Positions 1-7,153 of a stretch of 64,000 bases of DNA are shown here, piece by piece (the first letter of the stretch is position 1; every line of letters begins with the position of its first letter). The notes under the pieces are model-generated. The model did no database searches, was not told where the DNA came from, and worked only from the letters and a program-made list of their open reading frames with translations. Source of the DNA: Algoriphagus lacus. GTDB taxonomy: Bacteria; Bacteroidota; Bacteroidia; Cytophagales; Cyclobacteriaceae. The position numbers and the translations under genes were made by a program. The DNA lies in assembly GCF_003583985.1 (NCBI RefSeq), contig NZ_QXML01000003.1, positions 62,001 to 126,000 on the forward strand, in the 5' to 3' direction.

Positions 1-1180
1 TAGTCAATGCAAATGCAGATACCGTAAGCGCTACAAAACCTATGGCAAAGGGTTCAGAAATTCCCAAAGAAGAAATCATCCCTCCAAGACCTGTACTAAA
101 CAAGGCCACTGGACCTTCAGCTGTCAACCGTTCAAAATATTCCGTGCGGGATAAAATGACTACCGCTCCTACAGAAATTATGGCTAGGAAAGACTCAATC
201 AGCATGCCCCCGAATCCCACAATCTTGGCATCGCTTTCCTTATCCAATTGCTTGGAGGTGGTACCTGAAGCTACTAACGAGTGAAATCCACTAATTGCCC
301 CACAGGCCACTGTTACAAACAATACCGGGAAAACATACCCCAGACTTTCACTTGAGGCTTGGATTTCATTGGTCATTTCAATTTGTGGATTGGCTACTAT
401 CACACCGGCCACTGCCGCGATCATCATCCCATAGAGTAAGTAGCTGTTTAGATAATCTCTGGGTTGAAGCAGCAAAGAAACAGGAGTCACAGAAGCCAGG
501 AAGGCATATCCCAAAAGGATCAATATCCAGGAATTGTAACTTAGGTTGATTGGAAGCTGGGTGCCGAGGTATACGAAATAATACATCAGAATTACTCCCA
601 CAACGGTTAAAATAACGAAAGGAAGACTTTTGCTTCCCACCATTTTGTTGGCGTACCCAAATGCGACTGCAAGGAAAATAAATAGAATGGAGGCCGAGCC
701 TACTCCTGGATTTGCAATAAAGGTCTTGGCAATAATGTCAGAAAATACCCCGATGACCAAGATCAGAGTGGAGAAGCTAAACAGGATAAAAAGCTGTTTG
801 CCTTTTACCCCCATCTGGTTTCGAATGATCACACCGATGGATTTGCCTTCAGTCCTTAAGGAGGCCGCCATACTTCCCAGATCATGTACTGCCCCAAAGA
901 AAATTCCACCCACCAAAATCCAGATTACAGCAGGAATCCATCCAAAAGTAACCGCAATGATCGGCCCGACTATCGGACCTGCACCGGCAATCGAAGCGAA
1001 ATGGTGTCCCAAAACCACTATTGGCTTGCTTGGTTCATAATCCACACCATCCCGTAATAAGTGTGAGGGTGCCTTTCGGGTGTCATCCAAGCCAAATTTT
1101 TTGTAAACAAAGTTTCCGTAGAAGCGGTAAGCTGCAAACAAAATAATGGCAGAAATCAGGAGTAGGAGAGCAAGACTCAT
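1..1180 (-). CDS. cstA: Carbon starvation protein CstA (3' end cut by window)
   Basis: Multispanning inner-membrane transporter of the CstA family, which imports pyruvate or peptides during nutrient limitation. About 393 codons are visible from an ATG at 1180; the C-terminus lies beyond the left edge. The family hallmark GHHFASIAGAGPIVGP sits at residues 58-73, preceded by a first membrane helix (residues 1-20). Alternating hydrophobic segments follow, with VACGAISGFHSLVASG later in the protein. The gene is divergent from accD, and a perfect 10-bp inverted repeat lies 28 nt upstream of its start. The family is clear; the substrate is not determined by sequence. Confidence 0.93.
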   Translation of the reverse strand, partial: MSLALLLLISAIILFAAYRFYGNFVYKKFGLDDTRKAPSHLLRDGVDYEPSKPIVVLGHHFASIAGAGPIVGPIIAVTFGWIPAVIWILVGGIFFGAVHDLGSMAASLRTEGKSIGVIIRNQMGVKGKQLFILFSFSTLILVIGVFSDIIAKTFIANPGVGSASILFIFLAVAFGYANKMVGSKSLPFVILTVVGVILMYYFVYLGTQLPINLSYNSWILILLGYAFLASVTPVSLLLQPRDYLNSYLLYGMMIAAVAGVIVANPQIEMTNEIQASSESLGYVFPVLFVTVACGAISGFHSLVASGTTSKQLDKESDAKIVGFGGMLIESFLAIISVGAVVILSRTEYFERLTAEGPVALFSTGLGGMISSLGISEPFAIGFVALTVSAFALT

Positions 1181-1207
1181 GGTTTATTTGGGTGATTTGA
1201 GAATTGA

Positions 1208-1233
1208 GTTTCAGAAAATCTGGTTTCTGAAAC
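1208..1233. promoter_or_regulatory. Perfect 10-bp inverted repeat upstream of cstA
   Basis: GTTTCAGAAA (1208-1217) and TTTCTGAAAC (1224-1233) are exact reverse complements separated by 6 nt. The repeat lies between the cstA start (1180) and the divergent accD promoter. It could be a dimeric regulator operator or a hairpin in the cstA leader RNA. No T-run follows it, so it is not a normal terminator. Confidence 0.5.
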
Positions 1234-1324
1234 GACTTTCAAAATAATGTAAAAATCTACTTCGGAAAAAATGCTTTCTGATGAAGCGTCCAAATACCTG
1301 ATTAGCAACGGAATGGTAAATGGA

Positions 1325-1355
1325 TTTTATTTAATGGAGATTCGGTCTAAATTTG
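1325..1355 (+). promoter_or_regulatory. Predicted Bacteroidota promoter of accD
   Basis: A TAAATTTG box (1348-1355) matches the Bacteroidota -7 consensus TAnnTTTG. A TTTT element (1325-1328) lies 19 nt upstream in the -33 position. The implied transcription start near 1360 leaves a leader of about 35 nt before the accD ATG. Confidence 0.5.
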
Positions 1356-1395
1356 TGACCTTTGACTTGTCAAAATAACGACCTAACAACTCCAT

Positions 1396-2238
1396 ATGGC
1401 TTGGTTTAAAAGAACTGACAAAGGCATCAAGACCTCTACCGCAGAGAAAAAAGATGCCCCCGATGGGCTTTGGTTTAAGACTCCAAACGGTAACATTATT
1501 CATACCCGGGAGCTCAAAAGCAACTCCTACGTCTGCCCTGACGATGATTTTCATGTTAAAATCGGATCCAAAGAGTACTTCGAAATCCTTTTTGACAACA
1601 ATAAATTCACCGAGCTGGACGCAAATATGAAGTCCGGAGACCCACTGAAGTTTGTCGATACTAAACCGTACTCTTCCAGGATCGATGCTACTATTAAGAA
1701 AACCGAGTTAAATGATGCAGTACGCACTGCTCATGGAAAAATGAACGGGTTGGAAATAGTAGTCGCTTGTATGGATTTCAATTTTATTGGGGGATCAATG
1801 GGATCTGTAGTGGGTGAAAAAATCTCCAGAGCGATTGATTTTTCGCTCAAAAATAAAGTTCCGTTCCTTATGATCTCCAAATCGGGCGGTGCACGAATGA
1901 TGGAGGCGGGTTTTTCCCTGATGCAAATGGCAAAGACTTCCGCAAAACTGGCTTTGCTTGACCAGGCTGCTATTCCTTACATTTCACTTTTGACTGATCC
2001 AACCACCGGCGGGGTCACTGCATCTTACGCCATGCTTGGGGATTTTAATATCGCAGAGCCGGGAGCTTTAATCGGTTTTGCCGGCCCAAGAGTTATCCGT
2101 GAGACCATTGGAAAGGATTTGCCTAAAGGATTTCAAAGTTCAGAGTTTGTGTTGGAACACGGATTTCTTGATTTCATCATCGATCGGAGACAGTTGAAAG
2201 CAAGATTGACCACTTTGCTAAACCTCCTGAACAATTAA
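1396..2238 (+). CDS. accD: Acetyl-CoA carboxylase carboxyltransferase subunit beta
   Basis: Beta subunit of the carboxyltransferase that moves the carboxyl group from biotin to acetyl-CoA, the first step of fatty-acid synthesis; it should work with AccA, which is not in this window. The 280-residue protein keeps the crotonase-fold core with [11 protein letters not shown] at residues 162-172 and GFAGPRVI further on. The N-terminal zinc ribbon, normally four cysteines, is degenerate: the first pair is replaced (FKTPNG) and the second reads VCPDDD, so only one cysteine remains. As far as I recall, other Bacteroidota AccD proteins also lack this ribbon. The gene stands alone behind its own promoter. 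Confidence 0.95.
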   Translation: MAWFKRTDKGIKTSTAEKKDAPDGLWFKTPNGNIIHTRELKSNSYVCPDDDFHVKIGSKEYFEILFDNNKFTELDANMKSGDPLKFVDTKPYSSRIDATIKKTELNDAVRTAHGKMNGLEIVVACMDFNFIGGSMGSVVGEKISRAIDFSLKNKVPFLMISKSGGARMMEAGFSLMQMAKTSAKLALLDQAAIPYISLLTDPTTGGVTASYAMLGDFNIAEPGALIGFAGPRVIRETIGKDLPKGFQSSEFVLEHGFLDFIIDRRQLKARLTTLLNLLNN

Positions 2239-2315
2239 TCAGTTAACAAATCAAATCAATCTGTAATTCAGGCCAAATTTGTAGCCTTATTTAGTCGGCT
2301 TTATAGATTAATAAA

Positions 2316-2323
2316 TATATTTG
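2316..2323 (+). promoter_or_regulatory. Predicted -7 promoter box of nqrF
   Basis: TATATTTG is an exact TAnnTTTG match 50 nt upstream of the nqrF ATG, in the accD-nqrF gap. A weak TTTA lies 22 nt further upstream. It suggests nqrF has its own transcript rather than reading through from accD. Confidence 0.45.
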
Positions 2324-2373
2324 TGCGCCCAAAAATGGGTTCAATTCCTACGAAAAAGTAAAACCAAAATTTC

Positions 2374-3675
2374 ATGGGTTCTGTAATTATTACCTCTATA
2401 GTAGCATTCACGGTGATTATCCTGCTACTGGTATTTATTCTCCTCTTTGCCCAGTCCAAGCTGGTCAATTCCGGAGATGTTAAGATTGTCATCAATGGTG
2501 ATGATAGCAATCCGGTCGTTGCATCTGCAGGATCAAGTTTGTTGTCAACTTTGAGCAATCAGAAAATTTTTCTTCCCTCTGCCTGCGGTGGAGGTGGTAC
2601 TTGCGCTATGTGTAAGTGCGTAGTCGAAGAGGGAGGAGGAGATGTACTTCCTACCGAAGTAGGGCACCTCAGCCGTGCTGAACAGCAAGGACATGTGAGA
2701 TTGGCCTGCCAAGTAAAAGTGAAGCAGGATATGAAAATCCGCGTTCCTGAAGAAATATTCGGAATCAAGAAATGGGAATGCGAGGTTATCTCTAATTATA
2801 ACGTTTCCACTTTTATCAAAGAATTTAAAGTGAAGTTGCCTGAGGGTGAAACGCTTCATTTTGAAGCTGGTGGATACATTCAGGTTGATGTGCCTGCGAT
2901 TACTGTGAAGTTTAAGGACATGGATATTACTCCGCATCCGGAGTTGGGTCACCCAGCGGATGTGTACAAGAGTGATTGGGACAAATTTGGTTTGTGGAGC
3001 TTGGTGATGAAAAATGACGAACCGCTTTTCAGAGCGTATTCCATGGCCAATCACCCTGCTGAAGGAAACATTGTCATGTTGACCATCCGTATTGCTACTC
3101 CTCCTTGGGATCGAGCAAACAACAGATGGATGGATGTCAATCCTGGAGTTTGTTCCTCTTATGTTTTCTCCAGAAAGCCAGGTGATAAAGTAACTATCTC
3201 AGGTCCTTATGGTGAGTTCCACATCAATCCTACCGAAAGAGAAATGATCTACATCGGGGGTGGAGCGGGTATGGCTCCTCTAAGGGCTCAGATTTTCCAC
3301 CTGTTCCATACCGAAAAGACGCATAGAAAAGTATCTTACTGGTATGGTGGACGTTCTAAGAAAGAACTATTCTATGTCCCTCATTTCAGAAACATCGAAA
3401 AAGACTTTCCAAACTTTAAGTTCTACATAGGTCTTTCCGAACCACTTCCGGAGGATAACTGGAAGGTCAAGAAGGCTCTTGATGACGAGGGAGACGGTTA
3501 TATTGGATTCATCCACCAGGTTCTTTTTGAAAATTACCTGAAGAATCACCCTGAGCCAGATGAAATTGAATACTACCTCTGCGGTCCTCCTTTGATGAAC
3601 GCAGCAGTACTCAAGTTGCTTGATGATATGGGTATTCCTAAAGAAAATATCCGATTTGACGACTTCGGAGGATAA
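2374..3675 (+). CDS. nqrF: Na+-translocating NADH:quinone reductase subunit F
   Basis: Electron-input subunit of the Na+-pumping NADH:quinone oxidoreductase: it oxidises NADH and passes electrons through FAD and a 2Fe-2S centre to the membrane subunits. The 433 residues show an N-terminal membrane helix (residues 3-26), a plant-type ferredoxin domain with C71, C77, C80 and C112, an FAD motif RAYSMAN (220-226), an NADH-binding GGGAGMAP (295-302) and the C-terminal FDDFGG typical of NqrF. Length is close to the family norm. The nqrA-E genes normally upstream are absent; the neighbours are accD and an arginase-like gene. A strong terminator follows, so it appears monocistronic. Confidence 0.95.
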   Translation: MGSVIITSIVAFTVIILLLVFILLFAQSKLVNSGDVKIVINGDDSNPVVASAGSSLLSTLSNQKIFLPSACGGGGTCAMCKCVVEEGGGDVLPTEVGHLSRAEQQGHVRLACQVKVKQDMKIRVPEEIFGIKKWECEVISNYNVSTFIKEFKVKLPEGETLHFEAGGYIQVDVPAITVKFKDMDITPHPELGHPADVYKSDWDKFGLWSLVMKNDEPLFRAYSMANHPAEGNIVMLTIRIATPPWDRANNRWMDVNPGVCSSYVFSRKPGDKVTISGPYGEFHINPTEREMIYIGGGAGMAPLRAQIFHLFHTEKTHRKVSYWYGGRSKKELFYVPHFRNIEKDFPNFKFYIGLSEPLPEDNWKVKKALDDEGDGYIGFIHQVLFENYLKNHPEPDEIEYYLCGPPLMNAAVLKLLDDMGIPKENIRFDDFGG

Positions 3676-3683
3676 AAAATAAC

Positions 3684-3712
3684 AAAAGATCCCGCTTCGG
3701 CGGGATTTTTTA
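3684..3712 (+). terminator. Rho-independent terminator after nqrF
   Basis: A 7-bp stem ATCCCGC/GCGGGAT (3689-3695 with 3700-3706) closes a TTCG tetraloop. It is preceded by an A-run and followed by a T-run, which is the classic intrinsic terminator pattern. Confidence 0.9.
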
Positions 3713-3757
3713 GTATAGTGCCATTTTTGATTATTTTTAAGAACACATCATCACATT

Positions 3758-4909
3758 ATGAATATTCAAACCTTTTTTGATCCTGTAGCAGATTTCCTTC
3801 TTGAGAAAAATTACACTGAAAATTCCTTCTTTAGACAAATTCAGGTTCATGGAGAAAATTTCCCCGATCTCAAAGGAATTCAAATCGCACTGGTAGGTAT
3901 CAAAGAGAACCGTGGAGCCAAAAAGTCCGAAAGTATCGAGCGCGGAAGTTCTGAAATTCGGGAGAAACTCTATGATCTGAAGAAAGGTTTGGTTCCCTAC
4001 CGTATAGTGGATTTGGGTGATCTGGTATCAGGAGCAACGCTCAATGACACTTATCAAAATCTTCGTCAGGTTGGGGATTTCCTGATGAAGCAGCAGATAT
4101 TACCGATCTATTTTGGCGGATCACATGATCTGGATTATGGGCAATATTTGTCCTACCAGAAGATGAAGAAGCTGATCAGTCTGGTTACCATCGATGCCAA
4201 AGTGGATATGGAAGAATCCGGACCTGAGGACGATCGGCATACCCAGGAGATTGTACTTCACCAACCAAACTTCCTGTTTTCCTACACCCATTTGGCTTAC
4301 CAAAGTTTTCTGGTGGATCCAACGTTGATCAATGTGATGGAGAAGTTGTACTTTGACCATGTCCGTCTAGGTCAGGTGAGAGACCATTTCAAGGAGACTG
4401 AACCCCTGATTCGGGATGCAGACTTACTGAGTTTTGATTTGAGTTCAATCCAGTCTGCCGATGCTCCCGGAGCTGTTGACGCTCAACCATTCGGTTTGAG
4501 CGGGGAAGAGGCGTGTCAGATTTGTTGGTTTGCAGGGATGAATGAAAAACTCAGCTCGATTGGAATCTATGGTTACGACCCTTATTTCGATGATGCCAAC
4601 AACAAGACTGCAAAAATCGCCGCTGTGATGATTTGGTATTTTATTGAGGGATTTTATTCGAGAAAAGACAGTCTATCCTTCAAAAGCGCAGACTATATCA
4701 AATACACGGTTTCATTGGATACCAAGCCCAATACCTTGGTGTTTTACAAAAGCAAGAGAAGTGGGAAGTGGTGGATGGAAATTCCCCATAATGAGACCAG
4801 TCGATATGATCGGGTCAGTACTGTTCCTTGCAGTTATTCCGACTATCAGCTTGCTCAAAAAGGAGAAATACCAGAACGTTGGATCAATGCTCAGATCAAA
4901 CTTTATTGA
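3758..4909 (+). CDS. Arginase/formimidoylglutamase-family protein with altered metal site
   Basis: A 383-residue member of the ureohydrolase superfamily, often annotated as formimidoylglutamase in Bacteroidota. GGSHD (G120-D124) matches the first metal motif. The second motif, normally D-x-H-x-D, reads D146-A-K148-V-D150, and the third, normally SFDxDxxDPxxAPG, reads SFDLSS...ADAPG with Ser229 where the second aspartate belongs. Two of six usual Mn ligands are therefore replaced, so classical binuclear catalysis is doubtful; it may be a pseudoenzyme. No other histidine- or arginine-degradation genes are nearby. The fold assignment is firm, the activity is not. Confidence 0.8.
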   Translation: MNIQTFFDPVADFLLEKNYTENSFFRQIQVHGENFPDLKGIQIALVGIKENRGAKKSESIERGSSEIREKLYDLKKGLVPYRIVDLGDLVSGATLNDTYQNLRQVGDFLMKQQILPIYFGGSHDLDYGQYLSYQKMKKLISLVTIDAKVDMEESGPEDDRHTQEIVLHQPNFLFSYTHLAYQSFLVDPTLINVMEKLYFDHVRLGQVRDHFKETEPLIRDADLLSFDLSSIQSADAPGAVDAQPFGLSGEEACQICWFAGMNEKLSSIGIYGYDPYFDDANNKTAKIAAVMIWYFIEGFYSRKDSLSFKSADYIKYTVSLDTKPNTLVFYKSKRSGKWWMEIPHNETSRYDRVSTVPCSYSDYQLAQKGEIPERWINAQIKLY

Positions 4910-4925
4910 TTAATTCATTGAGGAA

Positions 4926-4948
4926 ACATCAAGTCCACTGCTTGATGT
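4926..4948 (+). other. Intercistronic hairpin before cytochrome b5-like gene
   Basis: ACATCAAG (4926-4933) and CTTGATGT (4941-4948) form a perfect 8-bp stem with a 7-nt loop just after the arginase-like gene. No T-run follows, so it may be an mRNA stability element rather than a terminator. Confidence 0.4.
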
Positions 4949-4977
4949 AATGAAACATATGAGATTCCAAATGGCAA

Positions 4978-5226
4978 TTGATAAGCACTTATAATCATTT
5001 GAAAACCTATACCAGGCAGCAGTTGGCATTAAGAAATGGGCAGGATAAACCTGAGATTTGGGTGGCCTTTCGTGGGATAATCTATGATGTCAGTAGTTCC
5101 CGACTTTGGAAAAACGGCAAGCACTACGAGCATTGGGCGGGTCAGGACCTGACCGAAGAATTGGAAGACGCTCCTCACTCAGAAAAAGTTTTTGAAAAAT
5201 TTCAGGCAATTGGCCAACTAGCATAG
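4978..5226 (+). CDS. Small cytochrome b5-like heme-binding protein
   Basis: An 82-residue soluble protein that is essentially one cytochrome b5-like heme/steroid-binding domain. It carries the small-family pattern YDVSSSRLWKNGKHYEHWAG followed by DLTEELEDAPH, whose histidines in KHYEH and APH are the candidate heme ligands. No signal peptide or membrane helix is visible. An in-frame stop at 4960-4962 leaves no ATG, so the start must be TTG, at 4978 or possibly 4999. It sits 2 nt before the sugar-kinase start codon (5228), so the two are probably co-transcribed. Its redox partner is unknown. Confidence 0.75.
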   Translation: MISTYNHLKTYTRQQLALRNGQDKPEIWVAFRGIIYDVSSSRLWKNGKHYEHWAGQDLTEELEDAPHSEKVFEKFQAIGQLA

Positions 5227-5227
5227 T

Positions 5228-6070
5228 ATGATATTAATTGCAGACAGCGGCACCAGTAAGACAGACTGGAGAGTAATTCACCGGGATGGAAGAATCAGCC
5301 AACACCGCGGAGTAGGTTTCAATCCCTATTACATGACTGCTGAAGAAATGGCCATTCAAATGCGCCATGATTTTTTGGTCAATCTGGAACATGAAATCGA
5401 GGAGATTTATTATTACGGAGCTGGCTGCTCTGCCCCGGATCGGAAAGCAGAGGTTAGTCAGGCATTGAGAACCATTTTTTCCAAAGCAACGATCCATGTG
5501 GACCATGATCTTTCTGCTGCTGCTAGGGCTACTTGTGGGCATAAACCAGGAATCGCCTGTATTCTCGGTACCGGATCCAACAGTTGTGATTACGACGGTT
5601 CATCCATCATCGCCACCCGTCCGGCTGCCGGCTACATTTTGGGAGACGAAGGGGGAGGATGTTATGTGGGAAGGAAGTTTCTGACTGATTTTATTCATGA
5701 GGAAATGCCTGAAAAGATCCGGGAATCCGCGATTGAGCGGTTTCACATTACCCAAAACATCATTCAGGATCACGTATACCGCCAACCTTTTCCCAGCAGA
5801 TATATGGCAAGTTTTTGTCGGTTTATCTCGGAAAATAAATCTGATCCGTATTGTTATGGGCTATTTTACAATTCCTTCAAAGATTTCTTTGCCAAGCACG
5901 TTTGTAAATACGATGACTATCGAAATAAGCCGGTAAATTTTGTCGGATCAATCGCGTATTTCAACAGTGACATTCTGAGAAAAGCAGCCGCTGACACCGG
6001 AATTACAGTCAATATTATCATTGAAAGTCCGATCGCAGGCCTTACCCTTTATCACCAGGAACTCCTTTGA
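5228..6070 (+). CDS. murK: BadF/BadG-type MurNAc/GlcNAc kinase
   Basis: ATP-dependent amino-sugar kinase of the BadF/BadG/BcrA/BcrD family, 280 residues. The phosphate-1 motif ADSGTSKTDW starts at residue 5, and the second nucleotide motif is ILGTGSNS; the glycine-rich GDEGGG follows. Similar kinases (MurK) phosphorylate MurNAc and GlcNAc at the 6-position. The gene ends 4 nt before murQ, which uses MurNAc-6-phosphate, and this makes a peptidoglycan-recycling role the best inference. The MurNAc transporter found with murK-murQ in Tannerella is absent here. The name murK is by analogy; a pure GlcNAc kinase is possible. Confidence 0.8.
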   Translation: MILIADSGTSKTDWRVIHRDGRISQHRGVGFNPYYMTAEEMAIQMRHDFLVNLEHEIEEIYYYGAGCSAPDRKAEVSQALRTIFSKATIHVDHDLSAAARATCGHKPGIACILGTGSNSCDYDGSSIIATRPAAGYILGDEGGGCYVGRKFLTDFIHEEMPEKIRESAIERFHITQNIIQDHVYRQPFPSRYMASFCRFISENKSDPYCYGLFYNSFKDFFAKHVCKYDDYRNKPVNFVGSIAYFNSDILRKAAADTGITVNIIIESPIAGLTLYHQELL

Positions 6071-6074
6071 ATAA

Positions 6075-6887
6075 ATGAAAGTAACCGAAAGTAGCTCGCA
6101 TTACGAGAATTTGGAAAAAATGGGAGTCGCCGAACTCCTTCTCAATATTAACGCGGAGGACCATAAAGTGGCCCCTGCGGTCAAAGAAAAGATACCGGCA
6201 ATTGCAGCATTGGTAGATCAGATCGTCCCTAGAATGGCGGAAGGGGGTAGATTATTTTACATCGGTGCAGGAACGAGCGGAAGATTGGGGATATTGGATG
6301 CCTCCGAGTGTCCCCCTACCTACGGTGTTCCGCATGATTGGGTGATTGGTTTGATAGCCGGAGGAGATGCAGCTATTCGAAAGGCGGTTGAAAATGCTGA
6401 AGATGATCCTGAAATGGCTTGGAAGGACATTCAAAGCTATGGATTTTCTGAATTGGATACAGTCATTGGAATTGCAGCATCCGGGTCGACCCCCTATGTA
6501 ATCGGTGGCGTGAAAATGGCCCGGGAAAAGGGACTTTTGACTGGGTGTATTACTTGTAACCCGGAATCCCCTCTTGCCAAAGCAGTGGAATATCCGATTG
6601 AGGTGGTTGTAGGTCCGGAGTTTGTGACGGGCAGTACTCGAATGAAATCCGGAACGGCACAAAAGCTGGTTCTCAATATGATTTCGACAACGGTCATGAT
6701 CAAACTCGGCCGGGTCAAAGGAAATAAAATGGTGGACATGCAGCTTTCCAACGCAAAATTGGTGGATCGAGGAACCAAAATGATCATGGAGGCTACAGGC
6801 CTTGACTACCAAACTTCCAATGAATTATTGTTAACCCAAGGTTCTGTGCGACAGGCAACAGAATATTATTACAAAAACAAGCCTTGA
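6075..6887 (+). CDS. murQ: N-acetylmuramic acid 6-phosphate etherase
   Basis: MurQ cleaves the lactyl ether of MurNAc-6-phosphate, giving GlcNAc-6-phosphate and D-lactate during cell-wall recycling in the cytoplasm. The SIS domain is clear: GAGTSGRLGILDASECPPT holds the sugar-phosphate site with the catalytic glutamate of SEC, and EFVTGSTRMKSGTAQK is the second family signature. At 270 residues it is shorter than the roughly 300 of E. coli MurQ, lacking part of the C-terminal helical region. It follows the kinase gene by 4 nt, so the pair is very likely one transcript. Confidence 0.95.
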   Translation: MKVTESSSHYENLEKMGVAELLLNINAEDHKVAPAVKEKIPAIAALVDQIVPRMAEGGRLFYIGAGTSGRLGILDASECPPTYGVPHDWVIGLIAGGDAAIRKAVENAEDDPEMAWKDIQSYGFSELDTVIGIAASGSTPYVIGGVKMAREKGLLTGCITCNPESPLAKAVEYPIEVVVGPEFVTGSTRMKSGTAQKLVLNMISTTVMIKLGRVKGNKMVDMQLSNAKLVDRGTKMIMEATGLDYQTSNELLLTQGSVRQATEYYYKNKP

Positions 6888-6936
6888 TCATTAGGAATAT
6901 TTCGAAGGGCATGAGGATAATTCATGACTTTGACTG

Positions 6937-6944
6937 TATCTTTG
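6937..6944 (+). promoter_or_regulatory. Predicted -7 promoter box upstream of the rluB-like gene
   Basis: TATCTTTG is an exact TAnnTTTG match in the longest gene-free stretch. Transcription from near 6950 would create a leader of about 200 nt before the ATG at 7154. No convincing -33 TTTG was found at the right distance. Confidence 0.4.
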
Positions 6945-6967
6945 CAACCCGATTAAGCGTTTGAAAT

Positions 6968-7146
6968 TCATGTGTTTATAATTTGATTTTCAAAGAACAC
7001 ATGACCTGTCCCGAACCTGTCTGTCACATGGAAGCTTGATCCGGGATAAACTCGCAAGTTGAATATTCGTATCAGTGTATCACCTATTCGACTTGCCAGA
7101 TTTCAGCTGCTTATTATTCACCTCATAACTACAGCAGTGACTGCTG
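6968..7146 (+). other. Structured leader with three hairpins before the rluB-like gene
   Basis: Three stem-loops lie in series. The first pairs TCATGTGTT (6968-6976) with AACACATGA (6996-7004) and holds an inner TTTGA/TCAAA stem. The second pairs GCAAGTTGAATA (7054-7065) with TATTCGACTTGC (7085-7096), 12 bp including one G-U. The third is CAGCAG/CTGCTG with a TGA loop (7132-7146), ending 7 nt before the start codon. No open frame or tRNA was recognised here. A cis-regulatory leader RNA is the simplest reading. Confidence 0.45.
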
Positions 7147-7153
7147 CAAAAAC

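Noticed and set aside
42..1040. Three plus-strand frames at the left edge
   Set aside because: They lie opposite cstA, whose membrane helices and signature motif are continuous on the minus strand.
2545..3054. 169-codon minus-strand frame
   Set aside because: Antisense to nqrF, which has complete cofactor motifs; no recognisable domain.
6252..6812. 186-codon minus-strand frame
   Set aside because: It lies fully within murQ, whose SIS motifs are intact; the composition of the antisense frame is not protein-like.
6888..7153. Possible tRNA or other stable RNA gene in the longest gap
   Set aside because: No cloverleaf, T-loop or CCA-type end was found; the hairpins fit a leader better.
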